A stretch of DNA of 64,000 nt from Candidatus Limiplasma pullicola (lineage in GTDB: Bacteria; Bacillota; Clostridia; Christensenellales; Aristaeellaceae): positions 31,930 to 95,929 of the forward strand of contig DVIV01000040.1 of assembly GCA_018710985.1 (NCBI GenBank). The letters are read 5' to 3'. A model generated the notes under the pieces. The model saw nothing but the letters and a program-made list of their open reading frames with translations, did no database searches and had not been told where the DNA came from. The position numbers were made by a program, and so were the translations under genes. This document shows, piece by piece, positions 11,787-21,323 of this stretch. Numbering within the stretch: position 1 is the first letter of the stretch; each line of letters starts with the position of its first letter.

Positions 11787-12889
11787 TGCGCATGGCGATT
11801 CCCTACAGCAGGACCCTTTTCGGTCCTCTGCAATGGTACAGCGTTTTGATTGTGACGGGGATTCTGCTGGCCATCTGGCTGGCGGGACGCGAGGAACGCA
11901 GGCTCGGCCTGCCGCGCGATACGGTGATTGACCTGGCGCTGATCGTGGTGCCCTGCGGCATCATCGGCGCAAGGCTCTATTATGTCGCCATGACGTGGGA
12001 GCTGTTCCGCAGCAACCCCATTTCGATTCTCTATATCTGGGAGGGCGGCATCGCCATCTATGGCGGGGTTATCGGCGGAGCGCTGGGGGCGTGGGTCTAT
12101 GCCCGCAGGAAAAAACTCCCCTTTCTCAGGCTTCTGGATATGATCGCGCCGGGGCTTTTGCTGGCGCAGGCCATCGGCCGCTGGGGCAACTATTTCAACA
12201 TGGAGGCCTACGGGCCCGAAATCGCCAATCCGGCCTTTCAGTTCTTTCCCATTGGCGTGCTGATTCCGTCGGGAGGCGGCTATGTGTGGCACATGGCCAC
12301 CTTCTTCTATGAATCGCTGTGGAACGCGGCGGGCTTTGCGGCGCTGTGGGCCATGCGCCGCCGGGTCCGGGAACCGGGGGGCGTCATGTGTTGGTACCTG
12401 CTTATCTATGGCAGCGGCCGCTTTATCATTGAGCGCCTGCGGGAGGACAGCCTTTACCTGGGCGGCCTGCGCGTATCGCAGTACCTGAGCCTGCTCCTGT
12501 GTCTGGCGGCGGCGGGGGTCATCCTCGTGCGCGCGATGCGGGGAAATCGGCCCGCGCAGGGGATGTCGCTGGTCTGTGGAGGCCTGTGTATTGCGCGCTG
12601 GGCCGCGCTGGAAACGCCCTGGCTGTATGCGCTGCTCCTGGCAGCGGCGCTGGGGCTGGGCATCTTGGCCTGCAGGAGCGCGGGACTTTCGCCTGCGCGG
12701 CTGCTGGTTCCCTTTGCGCTGGATGCGGCCGGGCTGCTGGCGGCGCTGTGGATGGCGGGCGTCGGCCTGCACCTGCATACGCTCCTTTGCAGCCTGACGC
12801 TGCCCGTGTACGTTGCGGCCCTGTGCCGCTGGAAAAAAGAAGCAGACATACAAGGAGAGGAGACGGCCCCATGCCGGTCGGAACCGTAA
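11786..12889 (+). CDS. lgt: Prolipoprotein diacylglyceryl transferase with C-terminal membrane extension
   Basis: GARLYYVAMTWELF, EGGIAIYGGVIGG, AQAIGRWGNYFNMEAYG, YGSGRFIIERLREDSL Lgt signatures. Confidence 0.93.
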   Translation: MRMAIPYSRTLFGPLQWYSVLIVTGILLAIWLAGREERRLGLPRDTVIDLALIVVPCGIIGARLYYVAMTWELFRSNPISILYIWEGGIAIYGGVIGGALGAWVYARRKKLPFLRLLDMIAPGLLLAQAIGRWGNYFNMEAYGPEIANPAFQFFPIGVLIPSGGGYVWHMATFFYESLWNAAGFAALWAMRRRVREPGGVMCWYLLIYGSGRFIIERLREDSLYLGGLRVSQYLSLLLCLAAAGVILVRAMRGNRPAQGMSLVCGGLCIARWAALETPWLYALLLAAALGLGILACRSAGLSPARLLVPFALDAAGLLAALWMAGVGLHLHTLLCSLTLPVYVAALCRWKKEADIQGEETAPCRSEP

Positions 12890-14031
12890 AAAATCTGGTG
12901 TACGGGCTTGCACTGCCCGTGCTGGGACAGCGCCCCGCCTGGCGTGCGCGGCGAGATGGGGAGGAAGCCCTCGCGCGGGCATTGTGGCGCAAACGGTGCG
13001 TGGGCGCATGCGTGCAGCGCTTTGAGAAGGGAAGCCTGAGCGAATGCGTCTGCGTTGGGTATGCGGCACTGGAGCCGCAAAAGCGACCCGTAGCGCCGGA
13101 TACGGTGTTTCGCACGGCGTCGGTGGCCAAGATGGTCACGGCGCTGCTGGTGTTTCGCCTGCAAACGCTGGGCCGCCTCAGCGTGACGGAGGATATCAGC
13201 GATCTGCTGGGCCGCCGCGTATGCAACCCGCATTGCCCGGAGGCCCCCATCACCCTGGGCATGCTGCTGAGCCACACCTCCGGCATCGTGGACTCGCCGG
13301 CGTATTTCGATGCCTTCGGCCGCGGCACGCCGCTGAGCGAGCTCCTGGCCGATCCGCGGAGCTATCTGCCGGCTGTGCCGGGAACGACGTTTCGCTACAG
13401 CAACCTGGCGGCGGGCATGGTGGCCAGCCTTCTGGAAAAGCGCTTTGATCTGAGTTTTGAGCAGCTGATGCAGCGGGAACTGCTGGAGCCGCTGGGCGTT
13501 TCGGGTACGTTCGACCCCTCCGGGCTGGACGCTGCGGATGTGGCGGACAGCTACCGTGTGCTGCCGCCCGCGCGGGCCTTCAGCGCGGCGCAGCGCATCG
13601 CTTCGGCCGAACCGATGAAGGAGCCGGACCCGGAGCGGCGCTACCTGCCCGCAGCGGGCAACCTGTTCATCACCGCGCCGGAACTGGCACGGCTTGTGCT
13701 GGTGGCCTGGGGCGGCGGCAACGGCTTTCTGGATGCGCGGAGCCTGGAGGAGATGCGCCGTCCCGTGGCGGGCTGGCCGGAAAAGGCCGTGAACATGCGC
13801 CATGGGATGGGGCTGCTGACGCTGGACGATCCTGCGGTTTGCAGCCACAGGCTGTGGGGGCATCAGGGCTTTGCCTATGGCGCGGTGAACGGCGTGTTTT
13901 TCGACGAGGCGGGCAGCGGCTTCGTGCTGCTGGACAGCGGATGCAGCGAGCAGCGCGTGGGGCATCTGGCGCAGGTCAACCGTGAGCTGATCCGCCTTTG
14001 CCTGGACGGCGGAAAGGATGGACGGCCATGA
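12871..14031 (+). CDS. Beta-lactamase family serine hydrolase
   Basis: SVAK (SxxK), YSN motif, LLSHTSGI; ATG at 12871 overlaps lgt 3' end. Confidence 0.88.
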   Translation: MPVGTVKNLVYGLALPVLGQRPAWRARRDGEEALARALWRKRCVGACVQRFEKGSLSECVCVGYAALEPQKRPVAPDTVFRTASVAKMVTALLVFRLQTLGRLSVTEDISDLLGRRVCNPHCPEAPITLGMLLSHTSGIVDSPAYFDAFGRGTPLSELLADPRSYLPAVPGTTFRYSNLAAGMVASLLEKRFDLSFEQLMQRELLEPLGVSGTFDPSGLDAADVADSYRVLPPARAFSAAQRIASAEPMKEPDPERRYLPAAGNLFITAPELARLVLVAWGGGNGFLDARSLEEMRRPVAGWPEKAVNMRHGMGLLTLDDPAVCSHRLWGHQGFAYGAVNGVFFDEAGSGFVLLDSGCSEQRVGHLAQVNRELIRLCLDGGKDGRP

Positions 14032-14663
14032 TGGATGTCGTTGCCGCGGTGGAAGAAAGCAGGCGGGGGGCGCTCGTTCGCTTTGAAAGCGGTGAAAAGC
14101 TGTGGTTCGGCCGTGCGGCCTGGCTGGAGCACGCTTCGCTTCAGCCGGGCGATACGGAGGATCTCGAGGCCCTGAAGCAATGGCTGCTGCCGCGTCAGTA
14201 TCCGCAGGCGCTGGGGGGCGCGGTGCGCCTGCTGGCCGCGCGGGCCCGTTCCACGGGCGAGATCCGTCAGAAGCTGACGGCCTATGGCTACATGGACGAT
14301 ACCGTGGACATGGTGCTTTATAAGCTGGAAAAGGAAGGCCTGGTGGACGACGAGGCCTTCGCCCGCGAGTGGGCTGCCGCGCGCATGCGGCATCAGATGG
14401 GGCGTTCGCGCATCCTGCGTGAGCTGATGCAGAAGGGCGTGAGCCGCGACACAGCGGAGCGCGCCGTGGCGGAGCTGGACGAGGAGGAAGGCGACGCCGC
14501 CGCGGTGGCGCTGGCGCAAAAGCTGCTGCGGCGCTATGCGGACGAAGCGGACGCAAAAAAGGCCATGGCAAAGCTGATGGCCGCCATGGCCCGCAGGGGA
14601 TATGATTTTGAGCATGCACGCCGCGCCGTGGAAGAGGCGCTGAAAGCGGCACGGGAGGAATAG
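14028..14663 (+). CDS. recX: Recombination regulator RecX
   Basis: LLAARARSTGEIRQKLTAYGY...VDDEAFAREWAAARMRHQMGRSRILRELMQKGV. Confidence 0.92.
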   Translation: MMDVVAAVEESRRGALVRFESGEKLWFGRAAWLEHASLQPGDTEDLEALKQWLLPRQYPQALGGAVRLLAARARSTGEIRQKLTAYGYMDDTVDMVLYKLEKEGLVDDEAFAREWAAARMRHQMGRSRILRELMQKGVSRDTAERAVAELDEEEGDAAAVALAQKLLRRYADEADAKKAMAKLMAAMARRGYDFEHARRAVEEALKAAREE

Positions 14664-14667
14664 GGCC

Positions 14668-15900
14668 TTACCGGTGCGCATAAATGCGCATTTCCAGGAC
14701 ATTGCTTTCGGGGTCCCGCAGCTCGCTTTCCAGGTATTCGAAATACGCGCCTGGCGTGACAAAGCCGTTGGGCGGCAGCAGGTTGAGCCCTGTGCCGGCG
14801 GCGATAATCTGCGCCATGGCGCAGCAGTTGGTGCGCATCACGTTGTAAAGGCGGAAAACGCCGCGCCGCACCTTGTAAAACCGTGCGTCAAAGCCGTATT
14901 CCGGACGGCCCTGCGGCGTCCAGGGCTCGCAGTCGTTTTTCAGACGGGTCCGCATGCCGCCCTCCAGCGCGTCGGCGGCTTCCTTGCTCAGGCCAAGCGT
15001 AAAGCCGATCAGCAGCTTGCGCTCGATGGCCTGGCAGTAGGGAATGTAGCCCTCCGTGGGACAGACCAGAATCACGCCGTCCGACAGCGCGCCGAACAGG
15101 CGGTTGCTGCTCTCGTCGTAACAGCCGTAGGAGTAGGTAACGCCCCGCAGGCTGACCACCACGTGCCCGAAGCCGAAGGCCACGTTTTTGCCCAGATGGA
15201 AGACCACTTCCAGCGTTTCGGGCCAGCTTTCGTGCGCGGGCACGGGCTTGGGCACCACGATGTCCTGCGTGAGCGTCGCATACTGTGCGCTGAGCCGCCG
15301 GAGCACCACGGAAGGAAGGAGCGCCGTCAGCAGCACGGGCGGATGAACACGCAGCCGGCTGAGCAAGCGGCTGCTTTCCACGTTGCGGTTGATGAGCACG
15401 CCCAGCAGGTCCATCAGCTGCCACAGGGCATAGACCAGCAGATAGACGCCCGCAAGCCACTGCAGCGCGCGTCCCGCGGAATAGCCCCACAGCAGGCTGA
15501 CGCCTACGGCCAGCGAAACGGCGGCCAGCAGGGCGAATTTCACCTTGCCCCGCTCATGCATCATGGTCAGCTGCACCACATAGCCCACCTGCGCCGCACA
15601 CACCAGCAGCGACCACAGGCCTATCGCCAGGGTCACGCTCTTCATCAGCACGCCGGGGAAGAACGCCGCAAGCAGCCCCGCGCCCAGCGATACCACGCCG
15701 GAAAGCAGCGCGTGCGGATGCGCCTCACGCCGCTGAAACAGCGAGACGGACAGCGCTGCCGCGCCGTTGACCAGAAGCGCGGCGGTGAGCAGCGCATGCA
15801 GCCAGCGCTGCGTAAAACCCGGCGCAAGCAGGATCATCAGACCCAGAGCCGCCATCACCGCGAAGCGCGCCAGCAGGCTCAGCGGCGTCAGGGCCCGCAT
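14668..15900 (-). CDS. DUF308/HdeD-like membrane domain fused to a C-terminal possible papain-like (H...C) domain
   Basis: Six hydrophobic helices then VAFGFGHVVVSLRGVTYSYGCYDE...NVMRTNCCAMAQIIAAGTGL; ORF opens to 15960 but ATG at 15900 has AAGGGG upstream. Confidence 0.6.
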   Translation of the reverse strand: MRALTPLSLLARFAVMAALGLMILLAPGFTQRWLHALLTAALLVNGAAALSVSLFQRREAHPHALLSGVVSLGAGLLAAFFPGVLMKSVTLAIGLWSLLVCAAQVGYVVQLTMMHERGKVKFALLAAVSLAVGVSLLWGYSAGRALQWLAGVYLLVYALWQLMDLLGVLINRNVESSRLLSRLRVHPPVLLTALLPSVVLRRLSAQYATLTQDIVVPKPVPAHESWPETLEVVFHLGKNVAFGFGHVVVSLRGVTYSYGCYDESSNRLFGALSDGVILVCPTEGYIPYCQAIERKLLIGFTLGLSKEAADALEGGMRTRLKNDCEPWTPQGRPEYGFDARFYKVRRGVFRLYNVMRTNCCAMAQIIAAGTGLNLLPPNGFVTPGAYFEYLESELRDPESNVLEMRIYAHR

Positions 15901-15916
15901 GGGACGGGCTGGCCCC

Positions 15917-16282
15917 TTAACCGCGCTGCGCATGGCGGCGGATGGCGTCGAAAGTTTCATCGCTCAAATCGTGCTCGATCTTGCACGCGTCGGCTCGGGC
16001 CACGGATTCGCTCACGCCCAGCCGGATGAGAAAGCTGGTGAGCAGATTGTGCCTTTCCCAGATGCGGCGCGCGATGGCTTCGCCCTGCTCGGTCAGGGTG
16101 ATGCGGTTGTCGTCCCCCATCAGGATATAGCCGTTTTCACGCAGGCGCTTCATGGCAAAGCTCACCGACGGCTTGGTCACGCCCAGGTGAGCGGCGATGT
16201 CCACCGAGCGCGCAGAGCCATGCTCCTCGCAAAACATCAATATGGTTTCAAGATAATCCTCAGCGGATTCATGAATATTCAT
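15917..16282 (-). CDS. DtxR/MntR family metal-dependent transcriptional regulator
   Basis: MNIHESAEDYLETILMFCEEHGSARSVDIAAHLGVTKPSVSFAMKRLRENGYI. Confidence 0.94.
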   Translation of the reverse strand: MNIHESAEDYLETILMFCEEHGSARSVDIAAHLGVTKPSVSFAMKRLRENGYILMGDDNRITLTEQGEAIARRIWERHNLLTSFLIRLGVSESVARADACKIEHDLSDETFDAIRRHAQRG

Positions 16283-16418
16283 ACGGGAAACCTCCTTTGC
16301 GTTATCCTATCATATCCGGAGGGAAAACACAATGCGTCATGTTGACAACCACCCCGCGATACGATAGAATAAGGACCCTTACATACCCTTCCGGACCGGA
16401 AGGAAATCAGGGAGTTGC

Positions 16419-16988
16419 TTGTATATGGAACTGGTCCTCATCGGCGTGGGATTGTCGATGGATGCTTTTGCGGTGGCACTTTGCAAAGGATTGGGCATGC
16501 GCCGCATCAACTATGCCCACGCGGCGGTCATCGCGCTGTTTTTCGGCGTATTTCAGGCCGTGATGCCCCTGATCGGCTGGGTGCTGGGCACGCAGTTCGC
16601 GCGCTACATCACATCGGTCGATCACTGGATCGCCTTTGCTTTGCTTGGTTACATCGGCGGCAAAATGATCTGGGACGCGCTGCATGAGGCGCCGGAAACC
16701 GCCCCGTGCGCGTCGGAGGCCAAACTGGACCTCAGGGAGCTGTTCATGCTGGCGGTCGCCACCAGCATCGACGCGCTGGCCGTGGGCATTACCTTTGCGT
16801 TTTTGAAGGTGAGCATTGTTCCTGCGGTGCTGACCATCGGCGTGATCACCTTCGCCCTCTCCTTCGCAGGGGTGGTGGTGGGAAACCGTTTCGGCACGCG
16901 CTTTCAGAAAAAGGCGGAAATTGCGGGCGGCACGGTGCTGGTGCTCATCGGATTGAAAATCCTGCTGGAGCACATCGGCCTGCTCTGA
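16419..16988 (+). CDS. mntP: Manganese efflux pump MntP
   Basis: GLSMDAFAVALCKGLGM, ATSIDALAVGITFAF, LIGLKILLEHIG. Confidence 0.95.
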   Translation: MYMELVLIGVGLSMDAFAVALCKGLGMRRINYAHAAVIALFFGVFQAVMPLIGWVLGTQFARYITSVDHWIAFALLGYIGGKMIWDALHEAPETAPCASEAKLDLRELFMLAVATSIDALAVGITFAFLKVSIVPAVLTIGVITFALSFAGVVVGNRFGTRFQKKAEIAGGTVLVLIGLKILLEHIGLL

Positions 16989-16993
16989 GACCG

Positions 16994-17206
16994 TCAGAGC
17001 GCATCGTCCTCATCGCTGACGGGGCTGTCAAACTGGGGGCTGAACCAGTCCGTATTCTTCAGCGCGTCCAGGGACTCGCGGGAGATGACGGTGCCGGTGC
17101 CCAGGCAGGCGTTGCAGCGGTAGCCGCACGAGGGGCATACGCAGGCCATGCCGTCGGTTTCGGACTGAATCATGTATGCCTCACAATGCGGGCATCCGCA
17201 GCGCAT
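16994..17206 (-). CDS. Small double zinc-ribbon protein
   Basis: 70 aa with CGCPHC, CVCPSCGYRCNAC. Confidence 0.6.
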   Translation of the reverse strand: MRCGCPHCEAYMIQSETDGMACVCPSCGYRCNACLGTGTVISRESLDALKNTDWFSPQFDSPVSDEDDAL

Positions 17207-17279
17207 GGCGCGTCGCCTCCTTTAATATTCCACAAGAGAGTGCAGCCATTGTAGCACAAAACGGCACGAAACGCAAAGC

Positions 17280-17699
17280 ATGCGTTTTTTGGGAGGGGAG
17301 AAGCCTGTGAAGAGGAGCAAGGGCGCGAGGCTGGGCTGCCTGCTGGCGGCCTGTCTGATGCTGGTGTGCGCCTGTGCGGCCAATCCGCCGCACGAGGAGC
17401 TGTACCAGAAGCTGCTGAACTACTTTGAGAGCCTGGGCTACTCGTGCGAGCTTACACCCCTTGCGGACGGTAGGGACGTGCCCATCGCGGGCCCCGACGC
17501 ATGGGACAGCCTGCTGCTGGATGGCCGGGAGGAAGTGCTGGTCTACTTTGACGAGAGCAACCGCGCCGATTACCTCAGCAGCCGTGTGGATGCGGAGCGG
17601 TACGGCCTGGCAACCCGTTTCGGGCTGCGCTTCGTGCTGGTGTACGGCGGCACGGACGAGGGCGTGCGGGAGGCGCTGGAAGATATTCCAAACGAATGA
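17280..17699 (+). CDS. Putative small lipoprotein of unknown function
   Basis: Signal LLAACLMLVCAC with lipobox-like VCAC; conserved-looking C-terminal domain. Confidence 0.55.
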   Translation: MRFLGGEKPVKRSKGARLGCLLAACLMLVCACAANPPHEELYQKLLNYFESLGYSCELTPLADGRDVPIAGPDAWDSLLLDGREEVLVYFDESNRADYLSSRVDAERYGLATRFGLRFVLVYGGTDEGVREALEDIPNE

Positions 17700-17729
17700 C
17701 GGGGGCGGCAGTTCGCCGCCCCCTTTTTG
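17700..17729 (+). terminator. Rho-independent terminator
   Basis: GGGGGCGGCAGTTCGCCGCCCCCTTTTT. Confidence 0.8.
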
Positions 17730-17811
17730 TGTCAAACGGCCTTCGCGAGACATCTGTTGCCATGAGCCAGCATAGCCGGCCGTTTCCACGCAGCACTCCC
17801 GCAATGCAAGA

Positions 17812-17844
17812 CAAAAAATCCGTCCTTCGGAGTCCGAAGGGCGG
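17812..17844 (-). terminator. Rho-independent terminator downstream of degV
   Basis: Minus strand CCGCCCTTCGGACTCCGAAGGACGGATTTTTT. Confidence 0.75.
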
Positions 17845-17862
17845 AAGGGAAGGGCGGCCTTT

Positions 17863-18765
17863 TTATCGTACCCGCTCGTCGCCCCAGAAGAACAGAGCCA
17901 CGGTGCCCGGGCCGGTATGGCTGCCGATGGTGGTGCCGATGCTGTTGATTTCGACCTTGCCGTTGAGCTTGGGGAAGTGTTCCTCCACCAGGCGCGCCAC
18001 GGCCTGCGCGTCCTCCATGCAGGCGGAGTTGGAGATGTAGCACTTGCCGCTGTAATCCGGCCCGTCCTGAGCATGCTCCACCATGCGCGCGGCGATTTCC
18101 CGGATGACCTTGTTCTTGCCGCGGATCTTGAAGCGGGGAATCAGGCGGCCCAGGTCGTCCATGTTGAGCAGGGGGCAGATGTGAAGCATCGTGCCGAACC
18201 AGCCGCTGGCCTTGGAAATGCGGCCGCCGCGCACGTAGAAGGTCAGGTCGGTGGAAAAGAACCAGTGGTGCAGTTTGAGGCGGTTCTGCTCGGTCCAGTC
18301 GCGCAGGTCCTCCAGCGCCATGCCGCCGTCGCGCAGGTCGGCCAGCTTGTCCATCAGCAGGCCGTAGCCGGAGGAGGCGCCCAGGGAATCGACCACGTAG
18401 ATCTTGCGGTCCGGGAACTTCGCAGCCAGTTCGTCGCGGGCCAGGCAGGCGGAGTTGTAGGTGCCGGAGATGCCGCTGGACAGCGTTACATGCAGAATAT
18501 CAAGCCCCTGCTCCAGAAAGGGGGTAAAGTAGGACACGTATTCATCTACGTTGACCTGGGAGGTGCGGGTTTCCGCACCGTCGGCCATCGCCTGGTAGAA
18601 GGCGTCAAAGGACATGGTCTTGCCCAGATCGTCGCTGTAGGACTTGCCGTCCAGCATATAGTGGAAGCAGATATAATGAATATCGCGTTCGCGGAAATGC
18701 TGTTCGCTCAGGTCGGCGGTAGAGCAGCAGCTCAGGATGTAGTTTGCCATGGTCGGGTCACTCAC
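17863..18765 (-). CDS. DegV family fatty-acid-binding protein
   Basis: ILSCCSTADLSEQHFRERDIHYICFHYMLDGKSYSDDLG...SGISGTYNSA...SLGASSGYGLL. Confidence 0.95.
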   Translation of the reverse strand: MSDPTMANYILSCCSTADLSEQHFRERDIHYICFHYMLDGKSYSDDLGKTMSFDAFYQAMADGAETRTSQVNVDEYVSYFTPFLEQGLDILHVTLSSGISGTYNSACLARDELAAKFPDRKIYVVDSLGASSGYGLLMDKLADLRDGGMALEDLRDWTEQNRLKLHHWFFSTDLTFYVRGGRISKASGWFGTMLHICPLLNMDDLGRLIPRFKIRGKNKVIREIAARMVEHAQDGPDYSGKCYISNSACMEDAQAVARLVEEHFPKLNGKVEINSIGTTIGSHTGPGTVALFFWGDERVR

Positions 18766-18835
18766 TTTCTCTATTTACGGCTGATGCCAGAGATGCACTT
18801 TCAGCATCATGGGGAGGACTGAAACGCCTCCCTAT

Positions 18836-19663
18836 CTACATTTCGTTTTGATGGGACAAAATTCCTGCTTGCGCGGGGTCGTTATCGTATTCCACGCGGG
18901 TCAGTTCCAGCCCGAAGGCGGGCGCCGTCGTGCCCAGGCCCAGCCTGTCGCCGCGGTCCAGCGCGCGCGCAAAGGCGTCCGGCGAAAGCCGCCCGGTGCC
19001 GATATCCACCAGCGTGCCCGCGATGATGCGCACCATGTTGTACAAAAAGGCGTTGCCCCGCACGGTGAGGGTGATGAGCGGACCTTCCTGGCGCAGGGCG
19101 GCCTCCGTCAGGGTGCGCACGGTGGTTTTGGCGGTGCCGCCGGATGCCTGAAAGGCCGCAAAGTCATGCGTGCCCAACAGGGCGGGCAGGCTTTTTCGCA
19201 TGCGGTCCAGATCCAGCGGCCGTGGCACATGGGCGGTCAGGCTCCGCATAAGCGCGCTGGCATGCGGCGCGTTGTGGATGCGGTAGGTATAGCGCTTGCC
19301 GCGCGCATCAAAACGCGCGTGGAAATCGGACGGGACCGCGTATCCCTCCAGCACGCGGATATCGGGCGGAAGCAGCGTGTTGAGCGCGAAGGGATACTTG
19401 TCCGCGGGAATGCGGCTCAAGGTATCAAAGTGGGCACGCTGGCCCAGGGCATGCACGCCCGCGTCGGTGCGGCTGGCGCCCGTCACGCGCGTCTTTTCCC
19501 CGGTCAGGCGGGCGAGCGCTTCCTCCAGCACCTGCTGCACGCTCAGGGCGTTGTCCTGCCACTGCCAGCCCGCATAGGCGGTGCCGTCGTAGCTGACGGT
19601 CAGCAGCACGCGGTGCGTTCCCACGGGCGCACGCTCTTTGACGATGGGCGGCAGCGCGCTCAT
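18836..19663 (-). CDS. truA: tRNA pseudouridine(38-40) synthase TruA
   Basis: VSYDGTAYAGWQWQ, SRTDAGVHALGQ, FLYNMVRIIAGTLVDIG. Confidence 0.95.
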   Translation of the reverse strand: MSALPPIVKERAPVGTHRVLLTVSYDGTAYAGWQWQDNALSVQQVLEEALARLTGEKTRVTGASRTDAGVHALGQRAHFDTLSRIPADKYPFALNTLLPPDIRVLEGYAVPSDFHARFDARGKRYTYRIHNAPHASALMRSLTAHVPRPLDLDRMRKSLPALLGTHDFAAFQASGGTAKTTVRTLTEAALRQEGPLITLTVRGNAFLYNMVRIIAGTLVDIGTGRLSPDAFARALDRGDRLGLGTTAPAFGLELTRVEYDNDPAQAGILSHQNEM

Positions 19664-20466
19664 TTCAGCCACATCCCGGCAAAAATCGTCACCAGCAGCG
19701 TCCCCACGGTGGCCAGCAGCGCCCACAGGTCGCTTTGCGTATAGCGGAGCACGCGCAGGCGGGTACGGCCTTCGCCGCCGTGGTAGCAGCGCGCCTCCAT
19801 GGCCATGGCCAGGTCGCCCGCGCGGCGGAAGGCGCTGACGAACAGCGGCACCAGCAGCGGAATCATGGCCTTGGCGCGCTTGAGCAGGTTGCCGCTTTCA
19901 AAATCCGCGCCGCGGGCCATCTGCGCCTTCATGATCTTGTCCGCTTCCTCAATCAGCGTGGGGATGAAGCGAAGCGCAATGGTCATCATCATGGCCAGCT
20001 CATGCGCGGGAAAGCGGATGACCTTGAGGGGACTGAGCAGCTTTTCCAGGCCGTCGCTTAAGGCTACCGGAGAGGTGGTCAGGGTGAGCAGCGAGGTGCC
20101 CGCCACCAGAAACACCAGGCGCATGCTGAAATGCACAGCGGTGAGGAACCCTTCCTGCGTGATGCGCAGGAATCCCCAGTCCACCCACACCGTTGTGCCG
20201 GCGGAGAAAAACAGGTTGAGTATGAAGGTCAGAATCAGCAGAAACCGAAGCGGCTTCACGGATTTAAGCAGCCTTTTGGCCGACAGGCCCGACAGGCGCG
20301 AGGCCACAAGCAGGTAGGCCAGCGGAATCACGTACCACACGGGGCTGGTGACGCAGAAGATGACGGCGATGTAGAGAATGGTCAGAATGATCTTGCAGCG
20401 CGGGTCCAGGCGATGAATGACCGTGTCGCCCGGAATGTACTGGCCCAGCGTGATGTCCCTCAGCAT
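19660..20466 (-). CDS. ecfT: ECF transporter transmembrane protein EcfT
   Basis: MLRDITLGQYIPGDTVIHRLDPRCKI; two AR[GA] coupling motifs (MKAQMARGADFE, AMEARCYHGG). Confidence 0.93.
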   Translation of the reverse strand: MLRDITLGQYIPGDTVIHRLDPRCKIILTILYIAVIFCVTSPVWYVIPLAYLLVASRLSGLSAKRLLKSVKPLRFLLILTFILNLFFSAGTTVWVDWGFLRITQEGFLTAVHFSMRLVFLVAGTSLLTLTTSPVALSDGLEKLLSPLKVIRFPAHELAMMMTIALRFIPTLIEEADKIMKAQMARGADFESGNLLKRAKAMIPLLVPLFVSAFRRAGDLAMAMEARCYHGGEGRTRLRVLRYTQSDLWALLATVGTLLVTIFAGMWLK

Positions 20467-21323
20467 GCACGGCCCTCCTTTTTCAGCGCCAGAATGGCGC
20501 TGTACACCTCATCAAGCGTATAGAGATCCTCCGGCAGCGGGAAACCCTCGGCAATCAGCGCATGGGTGAGCTCCGCCGCCTGGGGCACGCCCAGGCCGAT
20601 GGAACGCAGCTTTTCCTGCTGGATGAATACCTCGCGCGGCGTGCCGGTCATCACCAGCTCGCCCCGGCTCATCACCACCAGGCGGGTGGCCAGCGTGGAG
20701 ATATCGTCCATGCTGTGGCTGACCATGATTACCGTCAGTCCACCCGCGGCGTGCAGGTCGCGGATCATCTGAAGGATGCTGTTTCGCCCCGCGGGGTCCA
20801 GCCCGGCGGTGGGCTCGTCCAGAATCAGCACGCGCGGCTGCATGGCCAGCACGCCCGCAATGGCCACGCGGCGCATCTGGCCGCCGCTGAGCTCGAAGGG
20901 CGAGCGCTCGGCCACATCGTCATAGTTCAGGCCCACCTGCTCCATCGCCCCGCGCACGCGCCTGTCGATCTCCTCCGCATCCAGCCCCATGTTGCGGGGG
21001 CCGAAGGCGATGTCCTTGGCCACGGTTTCTTCAAACAGCTGGTATTCCGGATACTGAAACACCAGCCCGACCTTTTTTCGCACCTCCAGCAGGCTTACGC
21101 CCTTCTGGGTCAGGTCCAGCCCGTCCACCACCACGCGGCCGGAGGTGGGCTTGATCAGGCCGTTCAAATGCTGCACCAGCGTGGTCTTGCCGCTGCCCGT
21201 GTGGCCCAGCAGACCGATGAGCTCGCCATCCTCGATGGTCAGGCTCACATCGTTGAGCGCCACGGCGGAAAAGGGGCTGCCGGGCATATAGGTATGCGTG
21301 AGATGCTCTACTTGGATGGGCAT
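20460..21323 (-). CDS. ecfA2: ECF transporter ATP-binding protein EcfA2
   Basis: Walker A GHTGSGKTTL, LSGGQMRRVAIAGVLAM, Walker B VLILDEP. Confidence 0.93.
   Translation of the reverse strand: MPIQVEHLTHTYMPGSPFSAVALNDVSLTIEDGELIGLLGHTGSGKTTLVQHLNGLIKPTSGRVVVDGLDLTQKGVSLLEVRKKVGLVFQYPEYQLFEETVAKDIAFGPRNMGLDAEEIDRRVRGAMEQVGLNYDDVAERSPFELSGGQMRRVAIAGVLAMQPRVLILDEPTAGLDPAGRNSILQMIRDLHAAGGLTVIMVSHSMDDISTLATRLVVMSRGELVMTGTPREVFIQQEKLRSIGLGVPQAAELTHALIAEGFPLPEDLYTLDEVYSAILALKKEGRAC

Noticed and set aside
12454-14652. 732-aa minus-strand ORF
   Set aside because: Antisense to lgt/beta-lactamase-like/recX; Arg/Pro/His-rich artefact.
16283-16418. yybP-ykoY Mn riboswitch upstream of mntP
   Set aside because: Diagnostic loop sequences not seen; too little structured sequence.
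18836-20466. Extended N-terminus of TruA (ORF to 19726)
   Set aside because: The extra 21 codons lie inside ecfT; ATG at 19663 gives the usual overlap and a typical TruA N-terminus.
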